A stretch of DNA of 64,000 nucleotides, taken from assembly GCF_000400485.1 (NCBI RefSeq), contig NZ_ASHR01000028.1, positions 152,492 through 216,491 of the forward strand, read 5' to 3'. Numbering within the stretch: position 1 is the first letter of the stretch; every line of letters starts with the position of its first letter. A program made the position numbers and the translations under genes. Below are positions 52,508 to 62,433 of this stretch, piece after piece. Source of the stretch: Agrococcus pavilionensis RW1. GTDB taxonomy: Bacteria > Actinomycetota > Actinomycetes > Actinomycetales > Microbacteriaceae. A model generated the notes under the pieces. The model saw only the letters and a program-made list of their open reading frames with translations. It was not told where the DNA came from and made no database searches.

Positions 52508-53506
52508 GTGACGATCGATACCGAGCCGCGCAAGCGCCACACCGGCCGATGGATCGCCGTCGGCATCGTCGGGGTCATCGTCCTCGCGCTGCTGGCCGCG
52601 ATCGGCTGGTACTTCCTGCGCATCAATCCCTCGCTGCAGCAGGTCGAGACGATCGAGACGGCGTTCCCGGAGGAGTCGCTGCGCCCGACGGTCGAGCCGG
52701 TCGAGGGCGACGCGCCCGTCAACGTGCTGCTGCTCGGCAGCGACTCGCGCGCGACCGACGGCTCGCTGCTCACGGGCCTCGGCGACCGCGCCGACACGAT
52801 CCTCGTCGCCCACATCCCGCCCGACCGCGAGACCGTGCAGATCATGTCGATCATGCGCGACTCGTGGGTCGAGATCCCCGGTTACCCGGGCGAGCGCAAG
52901 GTCAACGCGGCGCTCGCGCTCGGCGGCGTGCCGCTCATGGTGCAGACCGTCGAGGGCATCATCGACCAGCGCATCGATCACGTCGCGGTGATCGACTTCG
53001 AGGGCTTCACGGGTCTCACGACCGCGCTCGGCGGGGTCACGCTGCAGAACGACATCGCGTTCAGCCAGGACGCCTACTCGTTCCCGGCGGGGGAGATCAC
53101 CGTCGCGGGCGACGAGGCCCTCGCCTATGTGCGCGCCCGCTACCCGTTCAACGACGGCGACTACCAGCGCGCCCACAACCAGCGGGCGCTGCTGCGCGGC
53201 GCGATCGAGCAGCTCATGACGCGCGAGAACCTCACGAGCCCCGACCGGCTCGCCGACATCTTCGCGACCGTCTCGCCGTACATGGCGGTCACCGACACGC
53301 TCTCGCTGCCGGTCGGCATCCAGCTGGCGACGCAGATGGCGCAGCTCGACTCCTCGCGCGTGCAGACCTTCACGATGCCGACGCTCGGCACCGGCATGGA
53401 GGGCTCGCAATCCGTCGTCTACGTCAACTGGGACGGCGTCGAGCAGATCCGCGAGGCGTTCGACGCGGAGTCGATGACGAGCTTCCAGCCCGCCCCGGAG
53501 CGTTGA
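52508..53506 (+). CDS. LCP-family (LytR-CpsA-Psr) glycopolymer transferase
   Basis: 332 residues. Basic start (EPRKRHTGR), one membrane anchor (WIAVGIVGVIVLALLAAIGWYFL) and an extracytoplasmic LCP domain: NVLLLGSDSRATDG, DTILVAHIPPDRETVQIMSIMRDSWVEIPG (catalytic-loop Arg and Asp), KVNAALALGG, VDHVAVIDFEGF-like and the R/Y-rich ALAYVRARYPFNDGDYQRAHNQ. These enzymes attach undecaprenyl-linked polymers to peptidoglycan. The gene is read in the opposite direction to the cluster around it, between DUF3180 and the PH genes, so it interrupts the fol-pan gene set. The 154 bases after it hold only short GCGCGGAGAGCGC-like repeats. Confidence 0.94.
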   Translation: MTIDTEPRKRHTGRWIAVGIVGVIVLALLAAIGWYFLRINPSLQQVETIETAFPEESLRPTVEPVEGDAPVNVLLLGSDSRATDGSLLTGLGDRADTILVAHIPPDRETVQIMSIMRDSWVEIPGYPGERKVNAALALGGVPLMVQTVEGIIDQRIDHVAVIDFEGFTGLTTALGGVTLQNDIAFSQDAYSFPAGEITVAGDEALAYVRARYPFNDGDYQRAHNQRALLRGAIEQLMTRENLTSPDRLADIFATVSPYMAVTDTLSLPVGIQLATQMAQLDSSRVQTFTMPTLGTGMEGSQSVVYVNWDGVEQIREAFDAESMTSFQPAPER

Positions 53507-53660
53507 GCCCGGAACCGAAGAGCGTCGCGCCGCGACTGATCCGTCGACCGGTTCCGTGCACAGCCGAGCCGCTCCGATCGCTCGCGGCGCACCAGGCCGG
53601 TTGACAGCGCGCGCGGAGAGCGCCGCGAGCGCGGAGAGCGCGGACGGCGCGGGGCAGCGC

Positions 53661-54131
53661 TCAGGCCGGCTCGGGCGCCGACGCGCTCGGCGCCGCTTCG
53701 TCGTCGTCGGGCGGCAGCACGCACCACGACTCGGCGACGATTCCCGCGACGAGCTGCAGCAGCGCCCCGACGAGCACGACCCCGAGCGCGACGAGCGCCT
53801 GCTCGGCGATGGCCGGGCGGGTCGAGAAGAAGCCGATCGCGCCGAGCGCGGCTCCCGCGAGCAGCGCTGCGAGCGTCGAGGATGCCTTGGCGAAGCCGAG
53901 CACGCCGGTCGCGTGCCGGTAGTCGATGCGCCGCTTGCCACGCCCCGCTTGCCGCACGGGCCACGCGACGATCAGCAGCACCCCGCCGAGCACCGCGAGC
54001 GCCGGCCCGAGCGTGAGCGGCGGCACGAGCGCCGCGCGGCCGGTCATCACGAGCACCGCCTCGAGCAGCCAGCCCGCGAGCGCCGCAGCCACGACGAGCA
54101 GCCCGACGACGAGCGGGCTCGTGCGAGTCAT
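53661..54131 (-). CDS. DUF3180 membrane protein
   Basis: 156 residues with four membrane segments (LVVGLLVVAAALAGWLLEAVL, LTLGPALAVLGGVLLIVAW, ASSTLAALLAGAALGAIGFF, ALVALGVVLVGALLQLVAGI) and a conserved cytoplasmic RKRIDYRHATGVLGFAKAS-type loop. DUF3180 follows folK in most actinobacteria. The function is unknown. The ATG overlaps the folK stop (ATGA), so it is part of the ftsH-fol operon and probably its last gene. Confidence 0.92.
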   Translation of the reverse strand: MTRTSPLVVGLLVVAAALAGWLLEAVLVMTGRAALVPPLTLGPALAVLGGVLLIVAWPVRQAGRGKRRIDYRHATGVLGFAKASSTLAALLAGAALGAIGFFSTRPAIAEQALVALGVVLVGALLQLVAGIVAESWCVLPPDDDEAAPSASAPEPA

Positions 54132-54628
54132 GGCAGCTTCCACGCGTCGCCGTGCGCGTAGTCCGCGAGCTCGGCGATCGGCCCGTGGCCGGGGATCGAC
54201 GCGCGCGGCTCGACCTCGAGCCACGGCTGCAGCACGAACTGCCGCTCGTGCGCGCGCGGGTGCGGGATGACGAGCCGGTCCTCCGCGTGCTCCATCTCTC
54301 CGATCGCGACGATGTCGATGTCGATCGTGCGGCTCCCCCACCGCTGCGCCCGCTCGCGGCCGAGCGCCGCCTCGACGGCCTGCACGGCGTCGAGCAGGTC
54401 GATCGGCTCCATCGTCGCGCCGACGATGACGACGATGTTCACGTAGTCGGGAGAGAGCCCCTCGCCGTCGGGGTGCCACGACGGCGACTCCCACGCGCTC
54501 GAGCGGAGCAGGACCCGGATGCCCTCGATCGCGTCGAGGGCGCGCACGGCCGCGTCGATGGTCGCGACCCGGTCGCCCAGGTTGGCGCCGAGCGAGAGGA
54601 CGGCGCGGCGCTCGAGCTGGAGCCTCAT
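54128..54628 (-). CDS. folK: 2-amino-4-hydroxy-6-hydroxymethyldihydropteridine pyrophosphokinase
   Basis: 166 residues. It transfers pyrophosphate from ATP to hydroxymethyl-dihydropterin in folate synthesis. AVLSLGANLGDRVATIDAAVRAL, SPDYVNIVVIVG, AALGRERAQRWGSRTIDIDIVAIG and VIPHPRAHERQFVLQPWLEV are the family motifs, with the two Mg-binding Asp in RTIDIDI. ATGA overlaps at both ends, with folP-folB upstream and DUF3180 downstream. Confidence 0.96.
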   Translation of the reverse strand: MRLQLERRAVLSLGANLGDRVATIDAAVRALDAIEGIRVLLRSSAWESPSWHPDGEGLSPDYVNIVVIVGATMEPIDLLDAVQAVEAALGRERAQRWGSRTIDIDIVAIGEMEHAEDRLVIPHPRAHERQFVLQPWLEVEPRASIPGHGPIAELADYAHGDAWKLP

Positions 54629-55836
54629 CGGATGCCCTCCCGGTGCCGGAGCCGACCGCGGCCGAGCGAGACCGACACGTCGCCGAACGGCACGTCGATC
54701 GGCGCGCTCGGCTTGTGCACCGTGACGTGGGCGTGGTCGACGCGGCGGTCCTCGAGGCACACGCGCGCGATCCGGTCGGCGAGCGTCTCGATGAGGTCGA
54801 CGGGATCGCGCTCGACCGCGGCGACGATGCGCTCGGCGAGCTCGCCGTAGTGCACGGTGCGGGTGACGTCGTCGCTCGCGACCGCGTCGCGCACGTCGAG
54901 GGCCAGCTCGACGTCGATCACGAACTCCTGGCCGTCGCGGCGCTCCTGCGGCAGCACGCCGTGGTGACCGCGGGCGCGGATGCCCCGCAGCGCGATGGTG
55001 CCCGCGAGCCGCTCGACGTCGCCGGTCGCGTCGTCCCAGCCAGGGCCGTCGGCGCGCTCGACCGCCGCGAGCGCACGCAGCGCCGACACGGTCGAGGCGA
55101 CGTCGTGCACGCGCAGCGCGTGCGCGCCGCGCTGAGCCGCGAGCAGCGAGGTCGCGGCCGTGGGCGCGTCGCGCTCCTCGACCGGAGCACCCTCCGGCAG
55201 CAGCCCGCCGAGGAAGCGCTTGCGGCTCGTGCCGACGAGCACCGGGAGGCCGAGCTCGATGACGCGGTGGAGGTTCGCGAGCAGCGTCCAGTTGTCGCCC
55301 GGCTCCTTCGAGAAGCCGAAGCCGGGATCGACGATGATGCGCTCGCGCGGGATGCCCGCGGCGACCGCTGCGTCCACCCGCCCCGCGAGGTGCTCGACGA
55401 CGTCTGCGACGACGTCGTCGTAGTGCGTGTCCTGCGTCACGTCGATGCCGCGCGAGTGCATGAGCACGATGCTCGCGCCGCCCTCGGCGACCGCGTCGAG
55501 CATCCCCTCGTCGTGCAGGCCCGCCGTGACGTCGTTGACGATCTCGGCGCCAGCGGCGATGACGGCACGGGCGGTGGATGCGTGGATGGTGTCGACCGAG
55601 ACGCGGATCCCCTCGCGCACGAGCTCCTCGACGACGGGCAGGATGCGCGCGAGCTCCTTGGCGGGATCGATCGGCTCCGCTCCGGGGCGGGTCGACTCGC
55701 CGCCGATGTCGATGACGTCGGCGCCCTGCGCGCGGAGCCGGCGCGCGTGCGCGATCGCGGCGCCGGGGTCGACGTAGCGCCCGCCGTCGCTGAACGAGTC
55801 GGGCGTGACGTTGAGGATGCCCCACACCTCAGTCAT
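54625..55836 (-). CDS. folP-folB: Fused dihydropteroate synthase-dihydroneopterin aldolase
   Basis: 403 residues in one frame. Residues 1-262 are dihydropteroate synthase: GILNVTPDSFSDGGR, VIDIGGESTRPGAE, EIVNDVTAG, IVDPGFGFSKEPGDNW and GTSRKRFLG. Residues about 279-393 are dihydroneopterin aldolase: ALRGIRARGHHGVLPQERRDGQEFVIDVEL, VHYGELAERI, ETLADRIA and VTVHKPSAPI. The 16-residue joint (RADGPGWDDATGDVER) has no stop and no in-frame ATG or GTG, so it looks like a true fusion. In related genomes the two are usually separate adjacent genes. The enzyme pair makes 7,8-dihydropteroate and the pterin precursor. Good ribosome site (GGAGGTAG) before the ATG. Confidence 0.93.
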   Translation of the reverse strand: MTEVWGILNVTPDSFSDGGRYVDPGAAIAHARRLRAQGADVIDIGGESTRPGAEPIDPAKELARILPVVEELVREGIRVSVDTIHASTARAVIAAGAEIVNDVTAGLHDEGMLDAVAEGGASIVLMHSRGIDVTQDTHYDDVVADVVEHLAGRVDAAVAAGIPRERIIVDPGFGFSKEPGDNWTLLANLHRVIELGLPVLVGTSRKRFLGGLLPEGAPVEERDAPTAATSLLAAQRGAHALRVHDVASTVSALRALAAVERADGPGWDDATGDVERLAGTIALRGIRARGHHGVLPQERRDGQEFVIDVELALDVRDAVASDDVTRTVHYGELAERIVAAVERDPVDLIETLADRIARVCLEDRRVDHAHVTVHKPSAPIDVPFGDVSVSLGRGRLRHREGIR

Positions 55837-55838
55837 CG

Positions 55839-56404
55839 CTACCTCCGCTCCCCGATGAGGGCCATGATCTCAGCCCGCTCGATCGGCTCGGCGAGGCGCC
55901 CGCGACTCGCCACGGTCACCGTCGACGAGTTGACCTGCCGCGACCCGCGCGCGCCCACGCACCCGTGGACCGCGTCGACGACGACGAGCACGCCCTCCGG
56001 CTCGAGGCCCGCGACGAGCGCGTCGGCGATCTCGTCGGTGAGCCGCTCCTGGATCTGCGGCCGCGAGGCGATCGTCTCGACGACGCGCGGGATGCGGCCG
56101 AGGCCGACGATGCGGTCGCCGGGCAGGTAGGCGACGTGCGCGATGCCCGTGAACGGCAGCAGGTGGTGCTCGCACATCGAGCGGAACTCGATGTCGCGCA
56201 GCAGCACCATCTCGCCCCGCTCGCCCGTCAGGTCGGAGGTGTCGAGGTGCGCCGACGCATCCTCGCCGACGCCCGCGAAGTACTCGGCGTACGCCTCGGC
56301 GACCCGGCGCGGCGTCTCGGCGAGGCCGGGCCGCGCGGGGTCGTCGCCGATCGCCGCGAGCAGCTCGCGCACGGCCGCGGCGACGCGCGCCCGGTCGACC
56401 GCCA

Positions 56405-56405
<1 letters not shown>
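55839..56405 (-). CDS. folE: GTP cyclohydrolase I
   Basis: 188 residues. First step of folate synthesis, GTP to dihydroneopterin triphosphate. Zinc ligands C78, H81 and C149 (SMCEHHLLPF, HGCVGARG). VGLGRIPRVVETIASRPQIQERLTDEIADAL and RQVNSSTVTVASRG are conserved. The ATG shares one base with the ftsH stop (TGATG), and two bases separate its stop from the folP-folB start; the genes are clearly one operon. Confidence 0.97.
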
Positions 56406-58384
<1,979 letters not shown>

Positions 58385-58390
58385 TCGGAC

Positions 58391-58396
58391 AGGCTA
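58391..58396 (-). promoter_or_regulatory. -10 box of leaderless type, ftsH
   Basis: TAGCCT, six bases, ATG of ftsH; no ribosome site in between. Confidence 0.55.
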
Positions 58397-58419
58397 TCGC
58401 CGCAGTCGGTGCGCCCATC

Positions 58420-58437
58420 CCGTGTTCGCTGTGGGCG
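58420..58437 (-). promoter_or_regulatory. ClgR-like operator upstream of ftsH
   Basis: The same 18 bases as upstream of clpC, in the same orientation, ending 23 bases before the -10 box (24 in clpC). CGCCCACAGCGAAC fits the ClgR core. The outer arm GTTCGC seen at clpC is not kept here (CAGCC instead), so conservation is restricted to the core. Confidence 0.6.
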
Positions 58438-58446
58438 GGCTGGCCG

Positions 58447-59181
58447 CTATCCCTCGAGCAGCTCGAGCGACATGACGATCGCTCGGAGCGTCGCGTACTC
58501 GGGGTCGGCGACGTACTGCTGCGCGGCGTCGAGCGAGGCCACAGCCCACGGCGAGCCGTCGCCCGAGCCGCTCGCGACGACCTCGGAGCCGAACGAGACG
58601 ATGCCCGCGGGCGTCTCGATCGCGTTCACGAGCGGGCACTGCGGCCGCTGCGCGGCGTCGGCGGGCAGCAGGCCCATGCTGAAGACCCATTGGTCGCCCA
58701 GCTGCAGGGCCGCGGCGCCGAACGCGGCGCCGGCGGCGCCGTCGATCGCGACCTCCTGGCGGTCGAGGCCGAGCGTGCGCCACCCGACCGGCGTGCCGGA
58801 GCCGTCGACGCACGTGCCGTCGCCCGTGTCGGGGTCCTCGGCGTAGCCGAGCTGCCGCTCCCCGTCGGCGCTGAGGACGTCGAGCCCCCCGGGCGCCTCG
58901 GCGACGGTCCACTCGGCGGGGATGCGGAAGGTCGCGGTGCCGCTCGGCACGAGGATCTGCTGCCAACCCGTCGTGTCGACGCCGGCGATCTCGGCGGGCA
59001 GCGACGACTCGACCTCTGGCGGCGCCTCGGCCGCGGGCGCGGTCGGCGGCGGCGCGGTGATGCCGGGCGGGATGGAGGGCCCGGCGTCGGGATCCGGCGA
59101 CGGCGCGCCCGAGCAGCCGACGAGCACGAGGGCCGCTCCGAGGAGGGCGAGGGGCGCGAGCGGACGGCGGAGCGGCTTCAC
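58447..59181 (-). CDS. Lipoprotein of unknown function (copy 1)
   Basis: 244 residues. GTG start, signal and lipobox LALLGAALVLVGC, then a Pro/Ala-rich linker and a beta-rich domain with FRIPAEWTVAEAPGG and the closing pattern PWAVASLDAAQQYVADPEYATLRAIVMSLELLEG. The lipoprotein at 59907 ends in the same pattern (WTVDSLNDARAYMETDEYAIIIEILRSFE), so the two are related. GACGAT six bases upstream is a weak -10. The function is unknown. It lies between hpt and ftsH, which are usually adjacent. Confidence 0.78.
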   Translation of the reverse strand: MKPLRRPLAPLALLGAALVLVGCSGAPSPDPDAGPSIPPGITAPPPTAPAAEAPPEVESSLPAEIAGVDTTGWQQILVPSGTATFRIPAEWTVAEAPGGLDVLSADGERQLGYAEDPDTGDGTCVDGSGTPVGWRTLGLDRQEVAIDGAAGAAFGAAALQLGDQWVFSMGLLPADAAQRPQCPLVNAIETPAGIVSFGSEVVASGSGDGSPWAVASLDAAQQYVADPEYATLRAIVMSLELLEG

Positions 59182-59278
59182 GCGACCATCGTCCCAGACG
59201 CTCGCGCGAGCGCCGCTGTGAGCGCGCCGCCCTGCGGCGATCGCGACGAGCGCGCGAGCGCGACCCACGGCATCCGGC

Positions 59279-59836
59279 CTACTCCCCGGAGTAGACGTGC
59301 GGCGCCAGCACGCCGATGCCGCGCAGGTTGCGGTACTTCTCGGCGTAGTCGAGGCCGTAGCCGATGACGAACTCGTTGGGGATGTCGAAGCCGCAGTACT
59401 TCACGTCGACCTGCACCTTGAGCGCGTCGGGCTTGCGGAGCATCGTGCAGATCTCGACGGATGCGGCGCCGCGCGACTCGAGGTTGGCGCGCAGCCACGA
59501 GAGGGTCAGGCCCGAGTCGATGATGTCCTCGACGATGAGCACGTTGCGGCCGGTGAGGTCGCTGTCGAGGTCCTTCAGGATGCGGACGACGCCCGACGAG
59601 ACAGTGCCCGAGCCGTAGGACGAGACCGCCATCCAGTCCATCTCGATGTGGCGCTGCAGCGCGCGGGCGAGATCGGCCATCACCATGACCGCGCCGCGCA
59701 GCACGCCGACGAGCAGGAGGTCCTTGCCCTCGTAGTCGGCCTCGATCTCGCGCGCGAGCTCTTGGAGCTTCGCGTGGAGCTCCTCCTCGGTGATGAGTGT
59801 CTTGGCGAGGTCGGCCTCGACGTGGCTGAAGTCCAT
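59279..59836 (-). CDS. hpt: Hypoxanthine phosphoribosyltransferase
   Basis: 185 residues. It converts hypoxanthine or guanine plus PRPP to IMP or GMP. The flexible-loop and PRPP motifs are MAVSSYGSGTVSSG and VLIVEDIIDSGLTLSWL; the base-binding end has IPNEFVIGYGLDYAEKYRNL. The ATG at 59836 has AGGAG at good spacing; an earlier in-frame codon lacks one. A TAGGTT box lies about 40 bases upstream. Confidence 0.96.
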   Translation of the reverse strand: MDFSHVEADLAKTLITEEELHAKLQELAREIEADYEGKDLLLVGVLRGAVMVMADLARALQRHIEMDWMAVSSYGSGTVSSGVVRILKDLDSDLTGRNVLIVEDIIDSGLTLSWLRANLESRGAASVEICTMLRKPDALKVQVDVKYCGFDIPNEFVIGYGLDYAEKYRNLRGIGVLAPHVYSGE

Positions 59837-59906
59837 CTGCGCTCCTGGCGGTCGGCGTGGGTGAGACAAACCTACCGGCGCGCACCGCTCCTCCGGCCGT
59901 CGCGCG

Positions 59907-60662
59907 TCAGCTCGTCTCGAAGGAGCGCAGGATCTCGATGATGATCGCGTACTCGTCCGTCTCCATGTAGGCGCGGGCGTCGTTGAGCGAGTCGACGGTC
60001 CAGAGCGGGTCGTCGCCGGCGCTGCTCAGCTGGAAGTGCGTGCCGAAGCTCACACCGCCGTCGGAGGAGCTGCCGACGAAGTACACGTGGCACGCCTCGG
60101 CGCGCTCGATCGATCCGGATGACGTGATGCCGACTCCGACGCGCCAGCGGTCGTCATCGGTGCCGAGTGCGACCGTGGCGATGACCGGATCGCCGTCGTC
60201 GGTCGTCAGCGGCTCCGCGCGCGCGAGTCCCGTCGCGAGCACCTCCAACGGGAATGTGAAGCCGCCGCAGGAGCCGCCGATGTCGACGAAGTCGTGCATC
60301 GCGAGCAGCTGCTGCCCGTTCGGGGCGGTGAGCGTCGCCGAGTCCACCCAGCGCTCGGGAGACTGCGGGTCGGCGCTGCCACCGGGCGAGAACGGCTCCG
60401 AGTCCGCCTCGAGCGTCCAGGTCGGCGGGTAGCGGAACGAGACGCTGCCGTCGCTCGAGGCGTGCTCGAGCCAGTCGTCCGTCATGACGAGGGGGGCTGC
60501 GCTCGCGCTCGGCTCGGCCGACGGATCTGTCGGGGCACTCGCGGAGGGTGCAGCCGTGAAGGACGCCGCGGGCTCACTCGGCGCGGGGGCGGCTGCGCCG
60601 GCGCAGCCGGTGAGCGCGAGCAGCGCGGCGACGGCGGCGGTGATCGCGAGGGGGCGTGACAT
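59907..60662 (-). CDS. Lipoprotein of unknown function (copy 2)
   Basis: 251 residues. Lipobox AALLALTGC, then an Ala/Pro/Ser-rich linker and a domain with SVSFRYPPTWTLEADSEPFSPGG, which aligns by eye with the EWTV region of copy 1. Cysteines in GGSCGG and AEACHVY may pair. GAGGA lies close before the ATG. With copy 1 it flanks hpt. The function is unknown. Confidence 0.78.
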   Translation of the reverse strand: MSRPLAITAAVAALLALTGCAGAAAPAPSEPAASFTAAPSASAPTDPSAEPSASAAPLVMTDDWLEHASSDGSVSFRYPPTWTLEADSEPFSPGGSADPQSPERWVDSATLTAPNGQQLLAMHDFVDIGGSCGGFTFPLEVLATGLARAEPLTTDDGDPVIATVALGTDDDRWRVGVGITSSGSIERAEACHVYFVGSSSDGGVSFGTHFQLSSAGDDPLWTVDSLNDARAYMETDEYAIIIEILRSFETS

Positions 60663-60771
60663 GGGGGTCCTCTCGGCGGTGCCAGAAGACATCCTCACCC
60701 TGTCAGGTTCCCCCGTTGCCGACGGATCGCGCCGAAGAGGTCACGATTCCGCAACGACCGCCGAGGAGGCG

Positions 60772-61764
60772 TCAGGCGGCGACGAAGACGAGCCTGCGGC
60801 CCTCGCGCGAGACGCGGATGCCGGGGAGGTGGATCGGCCCCTGGCCGTGCCAGTCCGTGACGAGGCGCGAGACCTCGAGCGTCTGCTGGCGCGTGAGCGC
60901 GGTGTGGAACTCGCTCTGCACCGCGAGGCGGATGATGCGCTGCCGCAACGCCGGCGGGTTCGCGCCGAGACCGCCGACATCGAGCGAGAGCCCGCCCTCG
61001 GCGTGCTCGACGAGGTCGCCGATCTGCTCCTGCGCGAAGTGGGCGAGCGCTTCGGCGTCCTCTCGCAGCGTGTCGGCCGTGCGGGTGAGCGCGAGCGCCA
61101 CTCCCCCGCCGAGCACCTCGTCGAGCATCGGCAGCACGCGATGCCGCACGCGCACGCGCAGGAATCGCTCGTCGTCGTTGTGCGGGTCGCTCCACGGCTC
61201 GAGGCCCGCATCGCGGCACGCCTGGTGCGTCGTCGCCCGGCGCACCGACAGCAGCGGGCGGCGGAGGAAGCCGATGCGCGGGTGCATGCCCCACAGGCTC
61301 TCGGCGCCTGAGCCGCGGGCGAGGCCGATGAGCACGGTCTCGGCCTGGTCGTCGAGCGTGTGCCCGAGCAGCACGGCGGATGCGCCGGCATCCTTCCGCG
61401 CCTTGAGGAGCGCCGCGTAGCGGGCCTGCCGGGCGGCGGCCTCTGGACTGCCGTCGGGCGCGACCTGGACCGGCACGATGCGCACGGGCTCGAGGCCGAG
61501 CTCGCTCGCCTGCGCGGCCGCGCGCTCGGCGACGTCGGCGCTGCCCGGCTGCAGCTGGTGGTCGACGATCACGGCGCCGGCTCGCAGCCCTGCGCGCTGC
61601 GCCTCGAAGGCCGTCGCTCCCGCGAGCGCGAGCGAGTCGGCGCCGCCCGAGAGCGCGACGAGCACGAGGGCGCCCGCCGGCAGGTCGGCGATCGCCTCGC
61701 GCACGGCCCGGCGGACGTCGGCGACGGCAGGCGTCAGCCGCGGGCGACGGTCGCTTTCGGGCAT
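60772..61764 (-). CDS. tilS: tRNA(Ile)-lysidine synthase
   Basis: 330 residues. It attaches lysine to C34 of tRNA-Ile(CAU) so that it reads AUA. PP-loop SGGADS at 39-44, IVDHQLQPGSADVA, ARQARYAALLK, GHTLDDQAETVLIGLARGSG and the DPHNDDERFLRVRVRHRVLP motif are typical. The C-terminal part is short, as in many actinobacteria. TAAGGT lies six bases before the ATG. It heads the leftward tilS-hpt-ftsH group. Confidence 0.95.
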   Translation of the reverse strand: MPESDRRPRLTPAVADVRRAVREAIADLPAGALVLVALSGGADSLALAGATAFEAQRAGLRAGAVIVDHQLQPGSADVAERAAAQASELGLEPVRIVPVQVAPDGSPEAAARQARYAALLKARKDAGASAVLLGHTLDDQAETVLIGLARGSGAESLWGMHPRIGFLRRPLLSVRRATTHQACRDAGLEPWSDPHNDDERFLRVRVRHRVLPMLDEVLGGGVALALTRTADTLREDAEALAHFAQEQIGDLVEHAEGGLSLDVGGLGANPPALRQRIIRLAVQSEFHTALTRQQTLEVSRLVTDWHGQGPIHLPGIRVSREGRRLVFVAA

Positions 61765-61770
61765 GAAGTA

Positions 61771-61776
61771 ACCTTA
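61771..61776 (-). promoter_or_regulatory. -10 box of leaderless type, tilS
   Basis: TAAGGT, six bases, ATG of tilS. The complementary bases 61769-61774 (TAACCT) may serve as -10 of the divergent ppa gene. Confidence 0.45.
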
Positions 61777-61811
61777 TGCCGATTCCGCACCCCCACGAGA
61801 AGGAGCCGCTC

Positions 61812-62357
61812 TTGGCCGCCTACGACGTCGTCATCGAGATCCCCAAGGGGAGCCGCAACAAGTACGAGGTCGATCACGAGACGGGCCGCGTCTACCTCGA
61901 CCGAGTGCTGTTCACGACCTTCGTGTACCCGACCGACTACGGCTTCTTCGAGGGCACGCTCGGCCTCGACGGCGACCCCGTCGACGCGCTCGTGCTGCTC
62001 GAGTACCCGGTGCCGCCGGGCGTCTTCGTGCGCGTGCGCCCCGTCGGCCAGCTGAACATGGAGGACGACGGCGGCATCGACACGAAGGTCATCTGCGTGC
62101 TCGAGAAGGACCCCCGCTGGAGCCACATCCAGGACATCGCCGACGTGCCGAAGCAGACGCGCGACGAGATCGAGCACTTCTTCCTGCACTACAAGGACCT
62201 CGAGCCGGGCAAGTGGGCGAAGCTCGGCGACTGGGAGGGCGCGGAGGCCGCGGAGGCGACCGTCCGGGCCGGCTTCGCCGCGTTCGACGCCGAGCACGGC
62301 GACCAGAGCGGCGAGGGCGTCGAGAAGCCCGAGGGCGGGCGCGACGTCACCGACTGA
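61812..62357 (+). CDS. ppa: Inorganic pyrophosphatase
   Basis: 181 residues, cytoplasmic family I enzyme. It removes PPi from biosynthetic reactions. The TTG at 61812 is preferred: AAGGAG lies at proper spacing and the product then begins [27 protein letters not shown], as in relatives. Metal and substrate residues are in [36 protein letters not shown] and [12 protein letters not shown]. The last 30 residues are a variable acidic tail. It converges with the M23 peptidase gene on a strong terminator. Confidence 0.97.
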   Translation: MAAYDVVIEIPKGSRNKYEVDHETGRVYLDRVLFTTFVYPTDYGFFEGTLGLDGDPVDALVLLEYPVPPGVFVRVRPVGQLNMEDDGGIDTKVICVLEKDPRWSHIQDIADVPKQTRDEIEHFFLHYKDLEPGKWAKLGDWEGAEAAEATVRAGFAAFDAEHGDQSGEGVEKPEGGRDVTD

Positions 62358-62367
62358 CGCACGGCGG

Positions 62368-62405
62368 ATGACGAAGGGCGCACCGTGAGGTGCGCCCTTC
62401 GTCAT
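62368..62405. terminator. Bidirectional terminator between ppa and the M23 peptidase gene
   Basis: A perfect 17-base stem (ATGACGAAGGGCGCACC and its complement) with a GTGA loop lies between the two convergent stops. It is the strongest hairpin in the window. Confidence 0.85.
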
Positions 62406-62433
62406 CGCAGCCGCCGGCTGCGCGGTCGACCCG

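Noticed and set aside
54850..55100. Separate folB gene starting inside the folP-folB frame
   Set aside because: No in-frame ATG or GTG with a ribosome site lies at the domain joint, and the frame has no stop between the two domains.
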